DNA from: Rhizobium sp. BK418
Lineage (GTDB): Bacteria > Pseudomonadota > Alphaproteobacteria > Rhizobiales > Rhizobiaceae
DNA length: 64,000 nt
Direction: 5' to 3'
Assembly: GCF_004341105.1 (NCBI RefSeq)
Contig: NZ_SLZK01000001.1
Span: 620,001-684,000, forward strand
The position numbers and the translations under genes were made by a program. The notes below the pieces were generated by a model. It did no database searches, was not told where the DNA came from, and saw nothing but the letters and a program-made list of their open reading frames with translations. Shown here in pieces: positions 48,048 to 56,978 of the stretch; the first letter of the stretch is position 1, and every line of letters starts with the position of its first letter.

Positions 48048-49349
48048 TCAGGAGATCAACGCGACTGTTGCCGGATTCCATCCTGCAGGCAGCGGTTCGG
48101 GCCGGCGGATCGTCACGTCTTGCAGCTCGAGTCCTGTCACATTTTGCGCAAAGACGCCCGGCAATCCACCCGGATAGTCGAAAAGCCCGACGATCTTCCC
48201 ATCCTGTCCGCGCACCCAGGCGTTGCCGCGCCCTTCAGCCCCTTTCGGCGGCGCGAGATCAGCATTTGTCGGTCGCAGGTCGTACTGCTTCGCTGTTCCA
48301 AGCGGTCCCTCGTCCATTTTGATATCGATACCGTGCAGAACGATACCGTCGATACCGCCAGCTTCCTCCGCAAAAAGATTGATGGCACCGTGACTTCGCC
48401 CTGAGACGTTCTCGACCAACACCGTTTGGACCGCTCCTGCAGGACGCTCCGGACGGCGCGTGAGCTTGGTGATTGTAAATGGTTCGCCAGAGCCCCAGAA
48501 CCCGTCAGGCGTCTCGCTGCAATCGAGCTCGATGTCGCGAAAGACGACATCTTCAACCTTGCCGCCATCGCGCGAAAAGATGCCAAGGCCACGGTTGGAA
48601 TTCTCGATCCTGCAGCGCAGGAAGCGGACCTGAGATATATCGCCGAAGCTCTCCGTGCCGATTTTGAGAGCGCAGCTCTTGCTCTCGATCACGCTGTCGG
48701 AGATCTCGATCCGCTCGCAGCGCCCAATTCCTTTGTCGCTCAAGCTCGTCTTCAGGCACACACCGTCATCGGCGGTGCGAATGACCGCCTCGGAAATAGC
48801 GACATCGCTGCAACTGTCGATGACGATCCCGTCCGTATTGGGCAGCTGGCGGTTATTGGCGACCCGAAATCGTCGTGCGACGATATGGCGGCAACGCACG
48901 AGGTGGATCGTCCACATCGGTGAATCCGCGATATGGATGTCTTCCAAACGAATGTTCGTGCAATCCTCAAAAACGATCACACGTGGGCGTGCGGCTACCG
49001 GAGTGAAGGTACCGACTTTATCGTTAAAGCCAGTGTGGTAGGCATCGCCATGTCCGTCGATTGTGCCTTTGCCGACAATGGATATGTTCGTGGCGTTCTG
49101 CGCGACGATATAGGCACAGTTTGAGGACTCTGCGAGCACGCTGACGGTGTTTTCGGAATAGCGTTCATAATCAGCGATGAATGTGAGGATAGCACCTTCC
49201 TCGATATGCAAGGTAACATCGCTTCTCAATCGGAGCGCACCTGCCGAGTGGCGGCCGGGTCGCAGGAAGACCGTTCCGCCGCCTGCGGAAGCGATCCTGT
49301 CGAGCGCCGTCTGGATACCGCCGTCCATCGCTTCAACGAATATTTCCAT
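48048..49349 (-). CDS. GH28-family (polygalacturonase-like) hydrolase, cytoplasmic
   Basis: The protein has 433 residues and a right-handed parallel beta-helix. The catalytic aspartates of GH28 are present (NTD 171-173, DD 194-195). The usual GHG position reads KSC (224-226), and the RIK motif is replaced by RGLGIF (253-258). There is no signal peptide, so it should act on imported oligosaccharides in the cytoplasm. I chose the ATG at 49349. It diverges from the sugar ABC operon, and two TTCG-N9-CGAA sites lie between them. Its exact activity is open. Confidence 0.85.
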   Translation of the reverse strand: MEIFVEAMDGGIQTALDRIASAGGGTVFLRPGRHSAGALRLRSDVTLHIEEGAILTFIADYERYSENTVSVLAESSNCAYIVAQNATNISIVGKGTIDGHGDAYHTGFNDKVGTFTPVAARPRVIVFEDCTNIRLEDIHIADSPMWTIHLVRCRHIVARRFRVANNRQLPNTDGIVIDSCSDVAISEAVIRTADDGVCLKTSLSDKGIGRCERIEISDSVIESKSCALKIGTESFGDISQVRFLRCRIENSNRGLGIFSRDGGKVEDVVFRDIELDCSETPDGFWGSGEPFTITKLTRRPERPAGAVQTVLVENVSGRSHGAINLFAEEAGGIDGIVLHGIDIKMDEGPLGTAKQYDLRPTNADLAPPKGAEGRGNAWVRGQDGKIVGLFDYPGGLPGVFAQNVTGLELQDVTIRRPEPLPAGWNPATVALIS

Positions 49350-49396
49350 CACGCGCCTCCCGTCTATTTTCCACATTTCATAGGCGTGCGAAATTT

Positions 49397-49415
49397 ATTC
49401 GTCAACAGGACGAAC
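49397..49415. promoter_or_regulatory. TTCG-N9-CGAA operator, site 1
   Basis: The sequence ATTCGTCAACAGGACGAAC lies in the divergent region of the GH28 gene and the binding-protein gene. It shares its arms and most of its core with the sites at 49470, 55388 and 56876. I infer that it binds the ROK repressor encoded at 55520. Confidence 0.75.
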
Positions 49416-49469
49416 TAAATAGCATCGAACCGAATGTGTTATGTTGACAGTCGGTAAAACTCGTATTTA

Positions 49470-49488
49470 ATTCGTCATGGTTACGAAC
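49470..49488. promoter_or_regulatory. TTCG-N9-CGAA operator, site 2
   Basis: The sequence ATTCGTCATGGTTACGAAC lies 73 bp (about seven helical turns) from site 1, on the binding-protein side of the same gap. The spacing could allow DNA looping. Confidence 0.75.
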
Positions 49489-49560
49489 AAAGCCTGCGGG
49501 AGTAATGGTTACAGGCGGTTCATGTAGAATGTCGGAAAGACAAACCAGAGAGGGAGAACT

Positions 49561-50802
49561 ATGAAAACGTTAAAGACAATTCTAATGGCCGCTAGCGCCA
49601 TGGCGATGACGATGTCGCTCGCCGCAGCCTCTGAACTCAAGCTCGTTTGGTATGTCGATAACGATCAGGAAGAGGCGAATACGCGCGCTCTGCTCGATCA
49701 GTACACGAAGCTGCATCCCGAAACGACTTTTGATCTGGAAATCACGCCCTATGACGGGATGGTCCAGAAATTCCAGCAATACGCTGCATCCGGAATCATG
49801 CCGGACCTGTCGCTGACCTCCTCGATGGAGCCAGTCATCAGGCCCTTCCTAGTTGACCTCGGCAAGGAGATCGGACCGGAGTGGATCAACGACTTCGTCA
49901 AGGGGTGGGGCGATGGGGCCAAGCTCGGCGACAAGGTGATCGCCGCCCCTCTGCGCGTCACCTCGACGGGCATCTTCCTGAACGCTGACGCCTTCAAAAA
50001 GGCAGGCGTTGCTATCCCTGATGCGGCGACCGGTTGGACATGGGAAGAGTTCATTCCGAAAATCAAGGAAGTCGCAGAGAAATCCGGCACCCGTTATCCG
50101 TTGGTCTGGGACGTTTCTGCGAGCCGCTGGATCGTTCATGAATATCAATACGGCAATCACATCTACACCGAGAAGGAACCCGTGAAGGTCGTGATGGACG
50201 AGGCGGCGTGGACTGCCACCCTCGACAAATTCATCGACATCACCAAGGCAGCCATGCCGCCGGGCCTATGGAGCGGGGCAAGCTCGGACAATCCGAAAGA
50301 GTTGTTCACGGCCGGTCAGGCGGTGGCCTACATGTCCGGCAGCTGGCAGATCGCCGGGCTGGCAACCAATGCGCAGTTCGCCTGGCAGGCCGGACCGACG
50401 CCCCGCGGGACCGTCGCCTCATCGATCTACGGGGGTGATTATATCGTCGCCTTCAACACCAGCCAGCATCTGCCGGAAGCCGTGGAATTCATAAAGTGGA
50501 TCACGTCGCCGGAGATCCAGGCCCAATATGCCAAGACCTTCGGCATGATCCCCGCCAACCTCAAGGCGCCGCCGGTCAAGTATGACAATCCGGCTGCGAC
50601 AGCCGCGATCACCGCGATGCAGAATGAACTGAACGCGAGCCCGGCCTATGCGGCAACGGACCAGGCCTGGCCGCAGATGCAGTCGGTTTGGGGCACGGTG
50701 AAGTCAGCCGTCACTCAAGCCGTCGCCGGCCAGATTTCATCAGCCGATGCCATCGCGCAGATCAAGAAGGCTGCCGACGACTCGCTCGAGGCGAGCAAGT
50801 GA
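49561..50802 (+). CDS. Sugar ABC transporter substrate-binding protein
   Basis: The 413-residue protein has a signal peptide (LMAASAMAMTMSLAAASE). The body is a family 1 (MalE-like) binding protein with LVWYVDNDQEEANTRALL, the ADAFKKAGVAIPDAATGWTWEEF region and AYMSGSWQIAG. Such proteins capture oligosaccharides in the periplasm. It heads an operon with two permeases; the GTG start of the next gene overlaps its stop. Two operator-like palindromes precede it. Confidence 0.94.
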   Translation: MKTLKTILMAASAMAMTMSLAAASELKLVWYVDNDQEEANTRALLDQYTKLHPETTFDLEITPYDGMVQKFQQYAASGIMPDLSLTSSMEPVIRPFLVDLGKEIGPEWINDFVKGWGDGAKLGDKVIAAPLRVTSTGIFLNADAFKKAGVAIPDAATGWTWEEFIPKIKEVAEKSGTRYPLVWDVSASRWIVHEYQYGNHIYTEKEPVKVVMDEAAWTATLDKFIDITKAAMPPGLWSGASSDNPKELFTAGQAVAYMSGSWQIAGLATNAQFAWQAGPTPRGTVASSIYGGDYIVAFNTSQHLPEAVEFIKWITSPEIQAQYAKTFGMIPANLKAPPVKYDNPAATAAITAMQNELNASPAYAATDQAWPQMQSVWGTVKSAVTQAVAGQISSADAIAQIKKAADDSLEASK

Positions 50803-51752
50803 CGGCGGTGATCCCGCAGCAAGGCAGTTCGGCACTGGGTTTTCACCCGGTGCCGAAAGGCCGACGCAATAGCCTTTTCAATGTCAGTTGGCCGTATCTG
50901 CTCATGCTGCCGACGATCGTATTGCTGGTCACCTTCACGCTTTACCCACTGGTGCAAGGCCTCCTGATGGCATTCTTCAGGCGAGGCGTGGTGGTGGTTC
51001 CGCAGGTGCCAAGCACCCTGCCGCAATATGTGGGCTTTGATAACTTTCTGGGGCTCTTGAGCAATGCCGACTTTCAGACGTCGCTCGTAAAGACGGTGCT
51101 CTTCGTCGTCATTGCCGTGCCGCTGAACATCGTCGCCTCCCTGGGGCTGGCGCTGCTTCTGTCGCCTCAGACGAGGTTCTTCGCGGTTGTCCGGACGATC
51201 GTCTTTTTCCCCTCGATGATCAGCCTGTTGATCATCGGAGTCTCATGGCGCTGGCTCTTCGGCCTGAACAACGGCCTCGTCAATTATCTGCTGTCACTAG
51301 TGGGAATTGCTCCGGTTCCGTGGCTGGAACAAGATACCATGGCTCAGATTGCAATGATCATCGCCTGGGTTTGGGCTCAAGCCGGCTTCAATATGATGAT
51401 CTTCATCGCCGGCCTGACTGCGATTTCGTCGGACTATTATGAAGCCGCCTCGATCGACGGCACCAGCAAATGGCGGCAGTTCACGCATATCACATTGCCG
51501 CTTCTCAAGCCGACGATGGCGGTGGTTCTGGTTCTGTCGTCGATCGAAGCCTTCAAGGTTTACGAACTCGTCGTGTCATTGACCGGGGGAGGGCCCGGCA
51601 AGGCGACCGTGTATCTCATTCAGACGATCTATGACACGGCATTTCAAAAGCCGATGCAGGCCGGAGTCGCCGCTGCCCAGTCGATGGTTCTCTTCGTCAT
51701 TCTTCTGCTGCTGACGATTGTCCAGTTGCGCTTGTCGAGGAGCGAGAAATGA
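50799..51752 (+). CDS. Sugar ABC transporter permease (MalF type)
   Basis: The protein has 317 residues from the GTG at 50799 and six predicted membrane helices. The EAA loop YYEAASIDGTSKWRQFTHITLP, which contacts the ATPase, is present. The GTG overlaps the binding-protein stop (GTGA), so translation is coupled. The frame continues upstream inside the preceding gene, but that is a shadow. Confidence 0.94.
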   Translation: MTAVIPQQGSSALGFHPVPKGRRNSLFNVSWPYLLMLPTIVLLVTFTLYPLVQGLLMAFFRRGVVVVPQVPSTLPQYVGFDNFLGLLSNADFQTSLVKTVLFVVIAVPLNIVASLGLALLLSPQTRFFAVVRTIVFFPSMISLLIIGVSWRWLFGLNNGLVNYLLSLVGIAPVPWLEQDTMAQIAMIIAWVWAQAGFNMMIFIAGLTAISSDYYEAASIDGTSKWRQFTHITLPLLKPTMAVVLVLSSIEAFKVYELVVSLTGGGPGKATVYLIQTIYDTAFQKPMQAGVAAAQSMVLFVILLLLTIVQLRLSRSEK

Positions 51753-52567
51753 CACGGATTTATTCGCCCTGGCGGCTTGTCTTCGTGGCACTGACACTCT
51801 TCATTTTTCTCATGCCGCCGGTGTGGCTCTTCCTGTCATCGCTGAAATCGCAACAGGAAATATTCCAGTGGCCGCCGACCATTTTTCCGGCCCAAGTAAC
51901 GCTGCAGAACTTTATTGAAACAGTGTCGCGGGCGAAATTTCTCGTCTTCTTCCGCAATTCGGCAATCGTTTCTGTGCTCTCGGCGCTGCTGTCCGTCACG
52001 ATCAGTGTCATGGCGGGTTATGCGCTCGCGAAATTCAGGTTCAAAGGCGACACCCTGTTTTTCCTGCTGATCATGTCGTCTCTGATGGTGCCGCTGCAGA
52101 TCGTCATGATCCCGGTATTTCTTGTTCTACGCGATCTGCACCTTCTCGATACGCTCGCGGGCATTATCATCGCTCCAGCCGCCACGCCCACAGGGGTATT
52201 CCTGATGCGGCAATACATCACCAACATTCCCGATAGCCTTTTGGAGGCTGCCCGGATCGATGGGACGCCGGAGTGGCGCATCCTGCTGAGGATCATAGTG
52301 CCGCTCTCCATACCGGCGATCGGCACGCTTCTGGCTTTCAATCTCGTTTGGCGCTGGAACGACTATCTCTGGCCGTTCCTAATCATCACCGATCAGGACA
52401 AATGGACTGTCCAGGTCGCGCTCGCCAATACGGTTGGACGATTCGGCATCAACTGGCCCCGGCTGTTATCGATGTCGGTCCTCTCGGTTCTACCGGTGCT
52501 TGTCATGTTCACGGCGCTTCAGCGGATGCTGATGAGCGGGCTGATGGCCGGAGCGACCAAGGAATAA
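51749..52567 (+). CDS. Sugar ABC transporter permease (MalG type)
   Basis: The 272-residue protein has six membrane helices and the EAA loop LLEAARIDGTPEWRILLRII. It pairs with the preceding MalF-type subunit. Its ATG overlaps that gene's stop (ATGA). The required ATPase is not in this operon; the UgpC-like protein at 56979-58115 is the likely partner, and it carries the same operator. A perfect-stem terminator follows. Confidence 0.94.
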   Translation: MTRIYSPWRLVFVALTLFIFLMPPVWLFLSSLKSQQEIFQWPPTIFPAQVTLQNFIETVSRAKFLVFFRNSAIVSVLSALLSVTISVMAGYALAKFRFKGDTLFFLLIMSSLMVPLQIVMIPVFLVLRDLHLLDTLAGIIIAPAATPTGVFLMRQYITNIPDSLLEAARIDGTPEWRILLRIIVPLSIPAIGTLLAFNLVWRWNDYLWPFLIITDQDKWTVQVALANTVGRFGINWPRLLSMSVLSVLPVLVMFTALQRMLMSGLMAGATKE

Positions 52568-52580
52568 AGAGAGCATCCAG

Positions 52581-52620
52581 ATCAATGAAAAAGCCGCCTC
52601 CGGGCGGCTTTTTCATTGAT
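52581..52620. terminator. Bidirectional terminator with an 18-bp perfect stem
   Basis: Two 18-base arms (outer ATCAATGAAAAAG, inner GCCGCC) form a perfect stem around TCCG. A-rich and T-rich flanks within the arms make it work on both strands. It separates the ABC operon from the convergent glycosidase gene. Confidence 0.92.
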
Positions 52621-52630
52621 TGTCTGGCCT

Positions 52631-54376
52631 TTAGGTCAGCGCCGCCGAGCGGAGCTTGTCCTTGTGGGCGAGGGCGGCCATGGCAGGCATGCTGCTCCAT
52701 CCCTGAAGCAGCGAGCCACGGCCCCATGGCGGCGCAAAATATTCGACAGCGCCCATCCACCCTTCTTCCAGGCAGGTTTCCCACCAGCGCAGCAACGGGT
52801 ATTCCGCACCTGCAAGGCCATGCGTCAGGCGCTGTTCCGCATAAAGACCGGACAGGTAGGGCCAATCCGATCCATTGTGATAGCGATAGGCGAAGGCCGA
52901 CTTCGAGCGGGTGTCTTTGGACCGCTTGAAGGGCGGGAAGGCGCACATCACGCCCCAGTCGCCGTAGGGCTGCTCGCTGTTGTTGCGGCTTTCCAGCAAT
53001 GCCTCCACCTTGCCAAGAACAGTTCGCGCGCGCTCGGGCGAAACGGCGCGATAGCGAAGCAGGGTGAGGCTGTCCAACGTCAGGTGGTCCTCCACGAAAT
53101 CATCCTTCATGCCGTAATCTGCATAAGTTCCGGCTGGCTGAAGAAGGGCTTCATCGACCGAAGCTCGCGCCGTCGCAACCGTCGCTGCCGCCTTTGCGGC
53201 AATTTCGCTATCGATTGCAGCGCCATATTCGACGATGACATCGAGCGCGCCGATCCAAAGGCCGATATCGTACGAGACGTAGCCGTGCCGATAGACGTTG
53301 TCGGCCCAATCGCGGTCGTGGTTCGGTTTGACCGGCAGGCCGTTTCCGTTCACGGCCAAATCGCGATAGCGGTTGAAGATTGCGACGACCTTGTCCCAAT
53401 GGGCCGACAACGGGGCACAGTCTCCAGTCGCGCGGACATAATCACCGATTGTCAGAATGAAGAATAGGGGGCTATCAAAATGGTCGCTCCACCAATCGCC
53501 GGGTCGCAGATGCTCCTCCTTGATGCGAGGATCCGTTCGGCGAACCTTTTCCCATTCTTCGGCTTGACCCGGGCCGGTGAGGATGACACCGCTCGGGGCT
53601 TCCCCATCTGGCTGAATGCCACGCGCAAGCAGCTCGATCTGCGAGCGTATGGCCTCGGGCGCCCGTTCCAGCAAGGCCTGAAGTGTCCAGTATCCGTCGC
53701 GATAATAGGTTCGTGCTGGTGCGCTGTAGGCTTGGCCGGCAGCAAGGCCGCCAAAATCACCATGCTGGTCCTGACGAATGCTTGAAAGGGCGGCATGAAG
53801 GCTCTGCGAGATCATGCTGCGCATCAGCGGGGGGGCTTCAGGCATCTCGTCGCAGCGCGCCACGTAGGCGTTCGCTTCGGCGATCACGTCCTCCGGAGTG
53901 AGGTCGAGAGCCCGGGTGGCTTCTTCGATCGATGCGCCGGCGCTGAGAAATATTCCGTCCGGCCGTTGTTCGGCGATCACCACCCCCCATCCGGTTCGGA
54001 CAATCCGTCGTTCACTGAGCCGCTCGACCGGTTCCCGCTTCGTCGTGCTTCCCCACCAGGCACAGCGCTGCGAGGCTACGATTGTCCGCAGTCTCGCTCC
54101 CTTCAAAAACAGCGCCGGCGCCGATTGGGCCACATAAAGGCCGCCGCCGCCGGTCTCGACGCGGTTCGGAGCATAGGTGAACGGCCGACGCCAACCGCTG
54201 AAGGTGAGGTTTGCGATCTTTCCACAGCCCCAGAGGGAAATCTCGATCTTCCCGTCGGGCCAGCAGTCCCCTTGTAGGCGCGGAGCCATGAACGGCAGCA
54301 ATACCGGCTTTTCCGAGACGAGTTGCCCGTCGGCAATCGGAGTAAGGATACGCGGCTTTACACTTGGCTTCGTCAT
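52631..54376 (-). CDS. (alpha/alpha)6-barrel glycosidase, glycogen-debranching/GH63-like
   Basis: The protein has about 581 residues. Its N-terminal beta-rich region is followed by a helical toroid with the motifs ARTYYRDGYWTLQALL, WWSDHFDSPLF and YRYHNGSDWPYLSGL. These resemble the catalytic toroid of glycogen-debranching, GH63 and MGH1-like hydrolases. There is no signal peptide, so it is cytoplasmic. I chose the ATG at 54376 because AGGAAG lies 7 bases upstream; an ATG at 54397 overlapping the ROK kinase stop is the alternative. The substrate is unknown but probably the oligosaccharide imported by the neighbouring ABC system. Confidence 0.78.
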   Translation of the reverse strand: MTKPSVKPRILTPIADGQLVSEKPVLLPFMAPRLQGDCWPDGKIEISLWGCGKIANLTFSGWRRPFTYAPNRVETGGGGLYVAQSAPALFLKGARLRTIVASQRCAWWGSTTKREPVERLSERRIVRTGWGVVIAEQRPDGIFLSAGASIEEATRALDLTPEDVIAEANAYVARCDEMPEAPPLMRSMISQSLHAALSSIRQDQHGDFGGLAAGQAYSAPARTYYRDGYWTLQALLERAPEAIRSQIELLARGIQPDGEAPSGVILTGPGQAEEWEKVRRTDPRIKEEHLRPGDWWSDHFDSPLFFILTIGDYVRATGDCAPLSAHWDKVVAIFNRYRDLAVNGNGLPVKPNHDRDWADNVYRHGYVSYDIGLWIGALDVIVEYGAAIDSEIAAKAAATVATARASVDEALLQPAGTYADYGMKDDFVEDHLTLDSLTLLRYRAVSPERARTVLGKVEALLESRNNSEQPYGDWGVMCAFPPFKRSKDTRSKSAFAYRYHNGSDWPYLSGLYAEQRLTHGLAGAEYPLLRWWETCLEEGWMGAVEYFAPPWGRGSLLQGWSSMPAMAALAHKDKLRSAALT

Positions 54377-54393
54377 GGGCGAGCTTCCTGTGT

Positions 54394-55365
54394 TCATGGG
54401 GCTGTCCGGATGGAAAGTTCGTGCAAACCAAGCATGAGGGCGCCGCGCATTCCTGCCTCCGGGCCGAGAGAAGTCGGTTCGATCTGGACCGCAAACGGCA
54501 GCAAGGACGATACGTGCTGCGAGACGAGTTCGACAAATTCGGGGCGCGAGCCGATACCGCCTCCGAGCACCATCAATGCCGGATCGAATACCGCCTGAAC
54601 GGACGCGAGGCCGACCGATGCGGACTTTGCAAGCATCGCAATGGCGGCGGACGCCTCGGTATCCCCCGATCCTGCTCTGCGGAAGATCTCGCTCACCGGC
54701 ACAGTTCCATCCCGATAGAGGGCACGCACGGCCGGTGAATCGACCTGGTCCTCGAAGAGGCCAGCCCTTGCTTTCGGTGCGGCATCGTGCGGATTTGCTC
54801 CGAGCGGCAGAAGACCAAGCTCCCCGGCGCGGCCGTGGTGACCGCGAAAAAGTCGGCCATCGATAACGAGCCCCATGCCAACCCCCGTTCCGAAGGCGAT
54901 GAAGGCGAGGGACCTGCAATCGCGCGCCTTTCCAAGGGTAGCCTCGGCAAATGCCGCCAGATTGACGTCATTTTCGACAATCACGCCACACGGCAACCCG
55001 GCCCCGAGGAGCCGAGCCAGCGGCTGGTCCGCGGGGATTGCGAGATTCGGCGACAACGAGGCAAGACCAGTGCAAGGCGAAACGGCGCTTGGCACGCCAA
55101 CGACTGCCTTGAGCAGGGGGCCGCGAACGTCGTGTCGCTCCGCGAGCGTCAAGATCATGCGCACAATCTGCTTGAGAACAGGAGCGCCTTCGCCGTGTGC
55201 GGTTGGCTCTTCCATTGTTGCCAGGAGCTCACCGTCAAGGTCGGACAGGCCTGCGAGCACCTTGGTGCCACCAAGATCAACGCCAGCAACCAGACCCAAG
55301 GCTTTCGTGCGACGATTGCCAACCGCCGGCCGCAGATCTGGCGCGATAGTTGAAATATTTGACAA
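54394..55365 (-). CDS. ROK-family sugar kinase
   Basis: The 323-residue protein has no DNA-binding domain. It has the ATP-binding DLGGTKVLAGL (about 30-40), the catalytic Asp in IVENDVNLAAFAE and the FGTGVGMGLV motif. The zinc-binding CxCGxxGC motif of many ROK kinases is absent (GHHGRAGELGLLPLG). It probably phosphorylates a hexose released by the glycosidases of this locus. It diverges from the ROK repressor gene and is followed on the minus strand by the (alpha/alpha)6 glycosidase. Confidence 0.9.
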   Translation of the reverse strand: MSNISTIAPDLRPAVGNRRTKALGLVAGVDLGGTKVLAGLSDLDGELLATMEEPTAHGEGAPVLKQIVRMILTLAERHDVRGPLLKAVVGVPSAVSPCTGLASLSPNLAIPADQPLARLLGAGLPCGVIVENDVNLAAFAEATLGKARDCRSLAFIAFGTGVGMGLVIDGRLFRGHHGRAGELGLLPLGANPHDAAPKARAGLFEDQVDSPAVRALYRDGTVPVSEIFRRAGSGDTEASAAIAMLAKSASVGLASVQAVFDPALMVLGGGIGSRPEFVELVSQHVSSLLPFAVQIEPTSLGPEAGMRGALMLGLHELSIRTAP

Positions 55366-55387
55366 ACGCAGCTCTTTTCATATATTT

Positions 55388-55406
55388 GTTCGGCAGGTTG
55401 ACGAAT
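55388..55406. promoter_or_regulatory. TTCG-N9-CGAA operator, site 3
   Basis: The sequence GTTCGGCAGGTTGACGAAT lies 23 bp upstream of the ROK kinase start and 114 bp upstream of the divergent ROK repressor. Its reverse complement shares 15 of 19 bases with site 1. It may give autoregulation of the repressor and control of the kinase-glycosidase operon. Confidence 0.75.
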
Positions 55407-55519
55407 TTATTATTGCCGAGCCTCTGGTCTGTCAACAACCAGTTTGAAATTGACGGTCATTCGAGGAAAAGGCAGAAGCAGACGAAAAGCGGAACGTACA
55501 TCACCGGGAATATTGGCCC

Positions 55520-56719
55520 ATGGCATTGACTGAGAACGCACCCCCGGTGCTGCGACAAATTTCGGTTCGCGCCGTCATGGACGTGTTGCTGCATACCGGT
55601 CCAACATCGCGGGCAGACCTGTCGAAAATCACCGGGCTCTCAAAGCAGACAATGTCCGAGGTTATCCGGAACCTGGAAGAGGCCGGCTGGGTTCGGGAAA
55701 AAGGCGTTACGACGGGCCGCATCGGCCGCAGCGCTATTACCTACGAGGTGAACGGCGCTGCCGGCTACGCCGTCGGCATCGATATGGGCGCAACGACGAC
55801 GCGGATCGTGCTCGGCAACATCGTGGGCCGCGTCGTCGGGGAGGTGGAGTATCCCTCAGATCGTCGTGGCGGCTATCATCAGTTGGAACAGGTTCAGACA
55901 GAACTTGCTCGGATCCTTGACGACAGCGGAGTCGCGCGCGAGCATGTCCTCGTGGCCGCTATTGCTACTCCTGGCGTCGTCGAACCTACGACCGGCGCAC
56001 TGTCGATGGCGCCGAACCTTGTCGATCTCGACGGCATCGATATCGTCCGCACGCTCGGAGACCGGCTTGCTTGTCCGGTAGTCCTGGAGAACGACGTCAA
56101 CGCAGCCGTTATCGGCGAGTCCTGGCAGGGCCACGCTGTCGCGATCGATACGATGGCATTTATCTCGCTTGGCACAGGTATCGGCCTTGGCGTGCTTCAC
56201 GATGGCAAACTGATGCGGGGAGCGAGCGGCGCGGCCGGCGAGATCTCTTACCTGCCGTTCGGTGCCGATCCCTATGCCGAGGACAGCCTGGAACGCGGCG
56301 CGCTGGAATGCGCTATTGCAGCACAAGGAATCCGCGACCTCTACCACCGTTCAGGCGGTGCAAAGGATACGTCCGTTCGAGACATTCTGAGGCTTGCCGA
56401 AGAGAAAGATCCGATTGCCACCGAAGTTATCCGGAGGGTGGGGGATATTGCGGCACTACTGGTCGTGTCCGTGAATGCCATCGTCGATCCCACCATTGTC
56501 ATCATTGGCGGCAGCATCGGCAGCCACCCTTTGATGGTCGAGCGCATTCGCGAAGGCATCGCCAAGGCCAGCCGGCGCAGGATAGCGGTCGAAGCAAGCG
56601 CCCTTGGCAATCGCGCAACACTGGTCGGGGCGCTCGCGATCGGTCTCAACCACCTGCACAACCTTCTCTTTTCTCCGCAAGCTCTTCCCGAGCAACGGCG
56701 CCTCCCGCCGCCGGTCTGA
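55520..56719 (+). CDS. ROK-family transcriptional repressor (NagC/XylR type)
   Basis: The 399-residue protein has an N-terminal winged helix (about 10-75; TSRADLSKITGLSKQTMSEVI) followed by a ROK sugar-binding domain. That domain keeps YAVGIDMGATTTRIV, VLENDVNAAVIGE and SLGTGIGLGV. NagC/XylR-type proteins bind palindromic operators and are released by a sugar or sugar phosphate. Four TTCG-N9-CGAA palindromes around its neighbours are the likely targets. The effector is presumably a product of the GH28 or (alpha/alpha)6 enzymes. Confidence 0.92.
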   Translation: MALTENAPPVLRQISVRAVMDVLLHTGPTSRADLSKITGLSKQTMSEVIRNLEEAGWVREKGVTTGRIGRSAITYEVNGAAGYAVGIDMGATTTRIVLGNIVGRVVGEVEYPSDRRGGYHQLEQVQTELARILDDSGVAREHVLVAAIATPGVVEPTTGALSMAPNLVDLDGIDIVRTLGDRLACPVVLENDVNAAVIGESWQGHAVAIDTMAFISLGTGIGLGVLHDGKLMRGASGAAGEISYLPFGADPYAEDSLERGALECAIAAQGIRDLYHRSGGAKDTSVRDILRLAEEKDPIATEVIRRVGDIAALLVVSVNAIVDPTIVIIGGSIGSHPLMVERIREGIAKASRRRIAVEASALGNRATLVGALAIGLNHLHNLLFSPQALPEQRRLPPPV

Positions 56720-56875
56720 ACGAATGCGCAGTAGCGCGTCCGCCCATCTAGGGCCGACATTCGATTCCCGAGCAGCCACAAAGGCCAGCCGTTCCGGATG
56801 CAAATATACTGGAACTTCTAGGCGTTTGGAGCGAATGCACCCCGCACGGAGAGCACATATCAACGCAAAGTTCAT

Positions 56876-56894
56876 GTTCGTCATCTTGACGAAC
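56876..56894. promoter_or_regulatory. TTCG-N9-CGAA operator, site 4
   Basis: The sequence GTTCGTCATCTTGACGAAC is a perfect palindrome around TCT, 84 bp upstream of the UgpC-like ATPase gene. It is the most symmetrical copy of the four sites. Confidence 0.78.
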
Positions 56895-56978
56895 TAATTC
56901 AATCCCCGCAAAGTGCCAGCTGGATTACACCTCGATCAGCGACCTTCGCTCGAAATAGCTTACTAGGAGAACGTGGAC

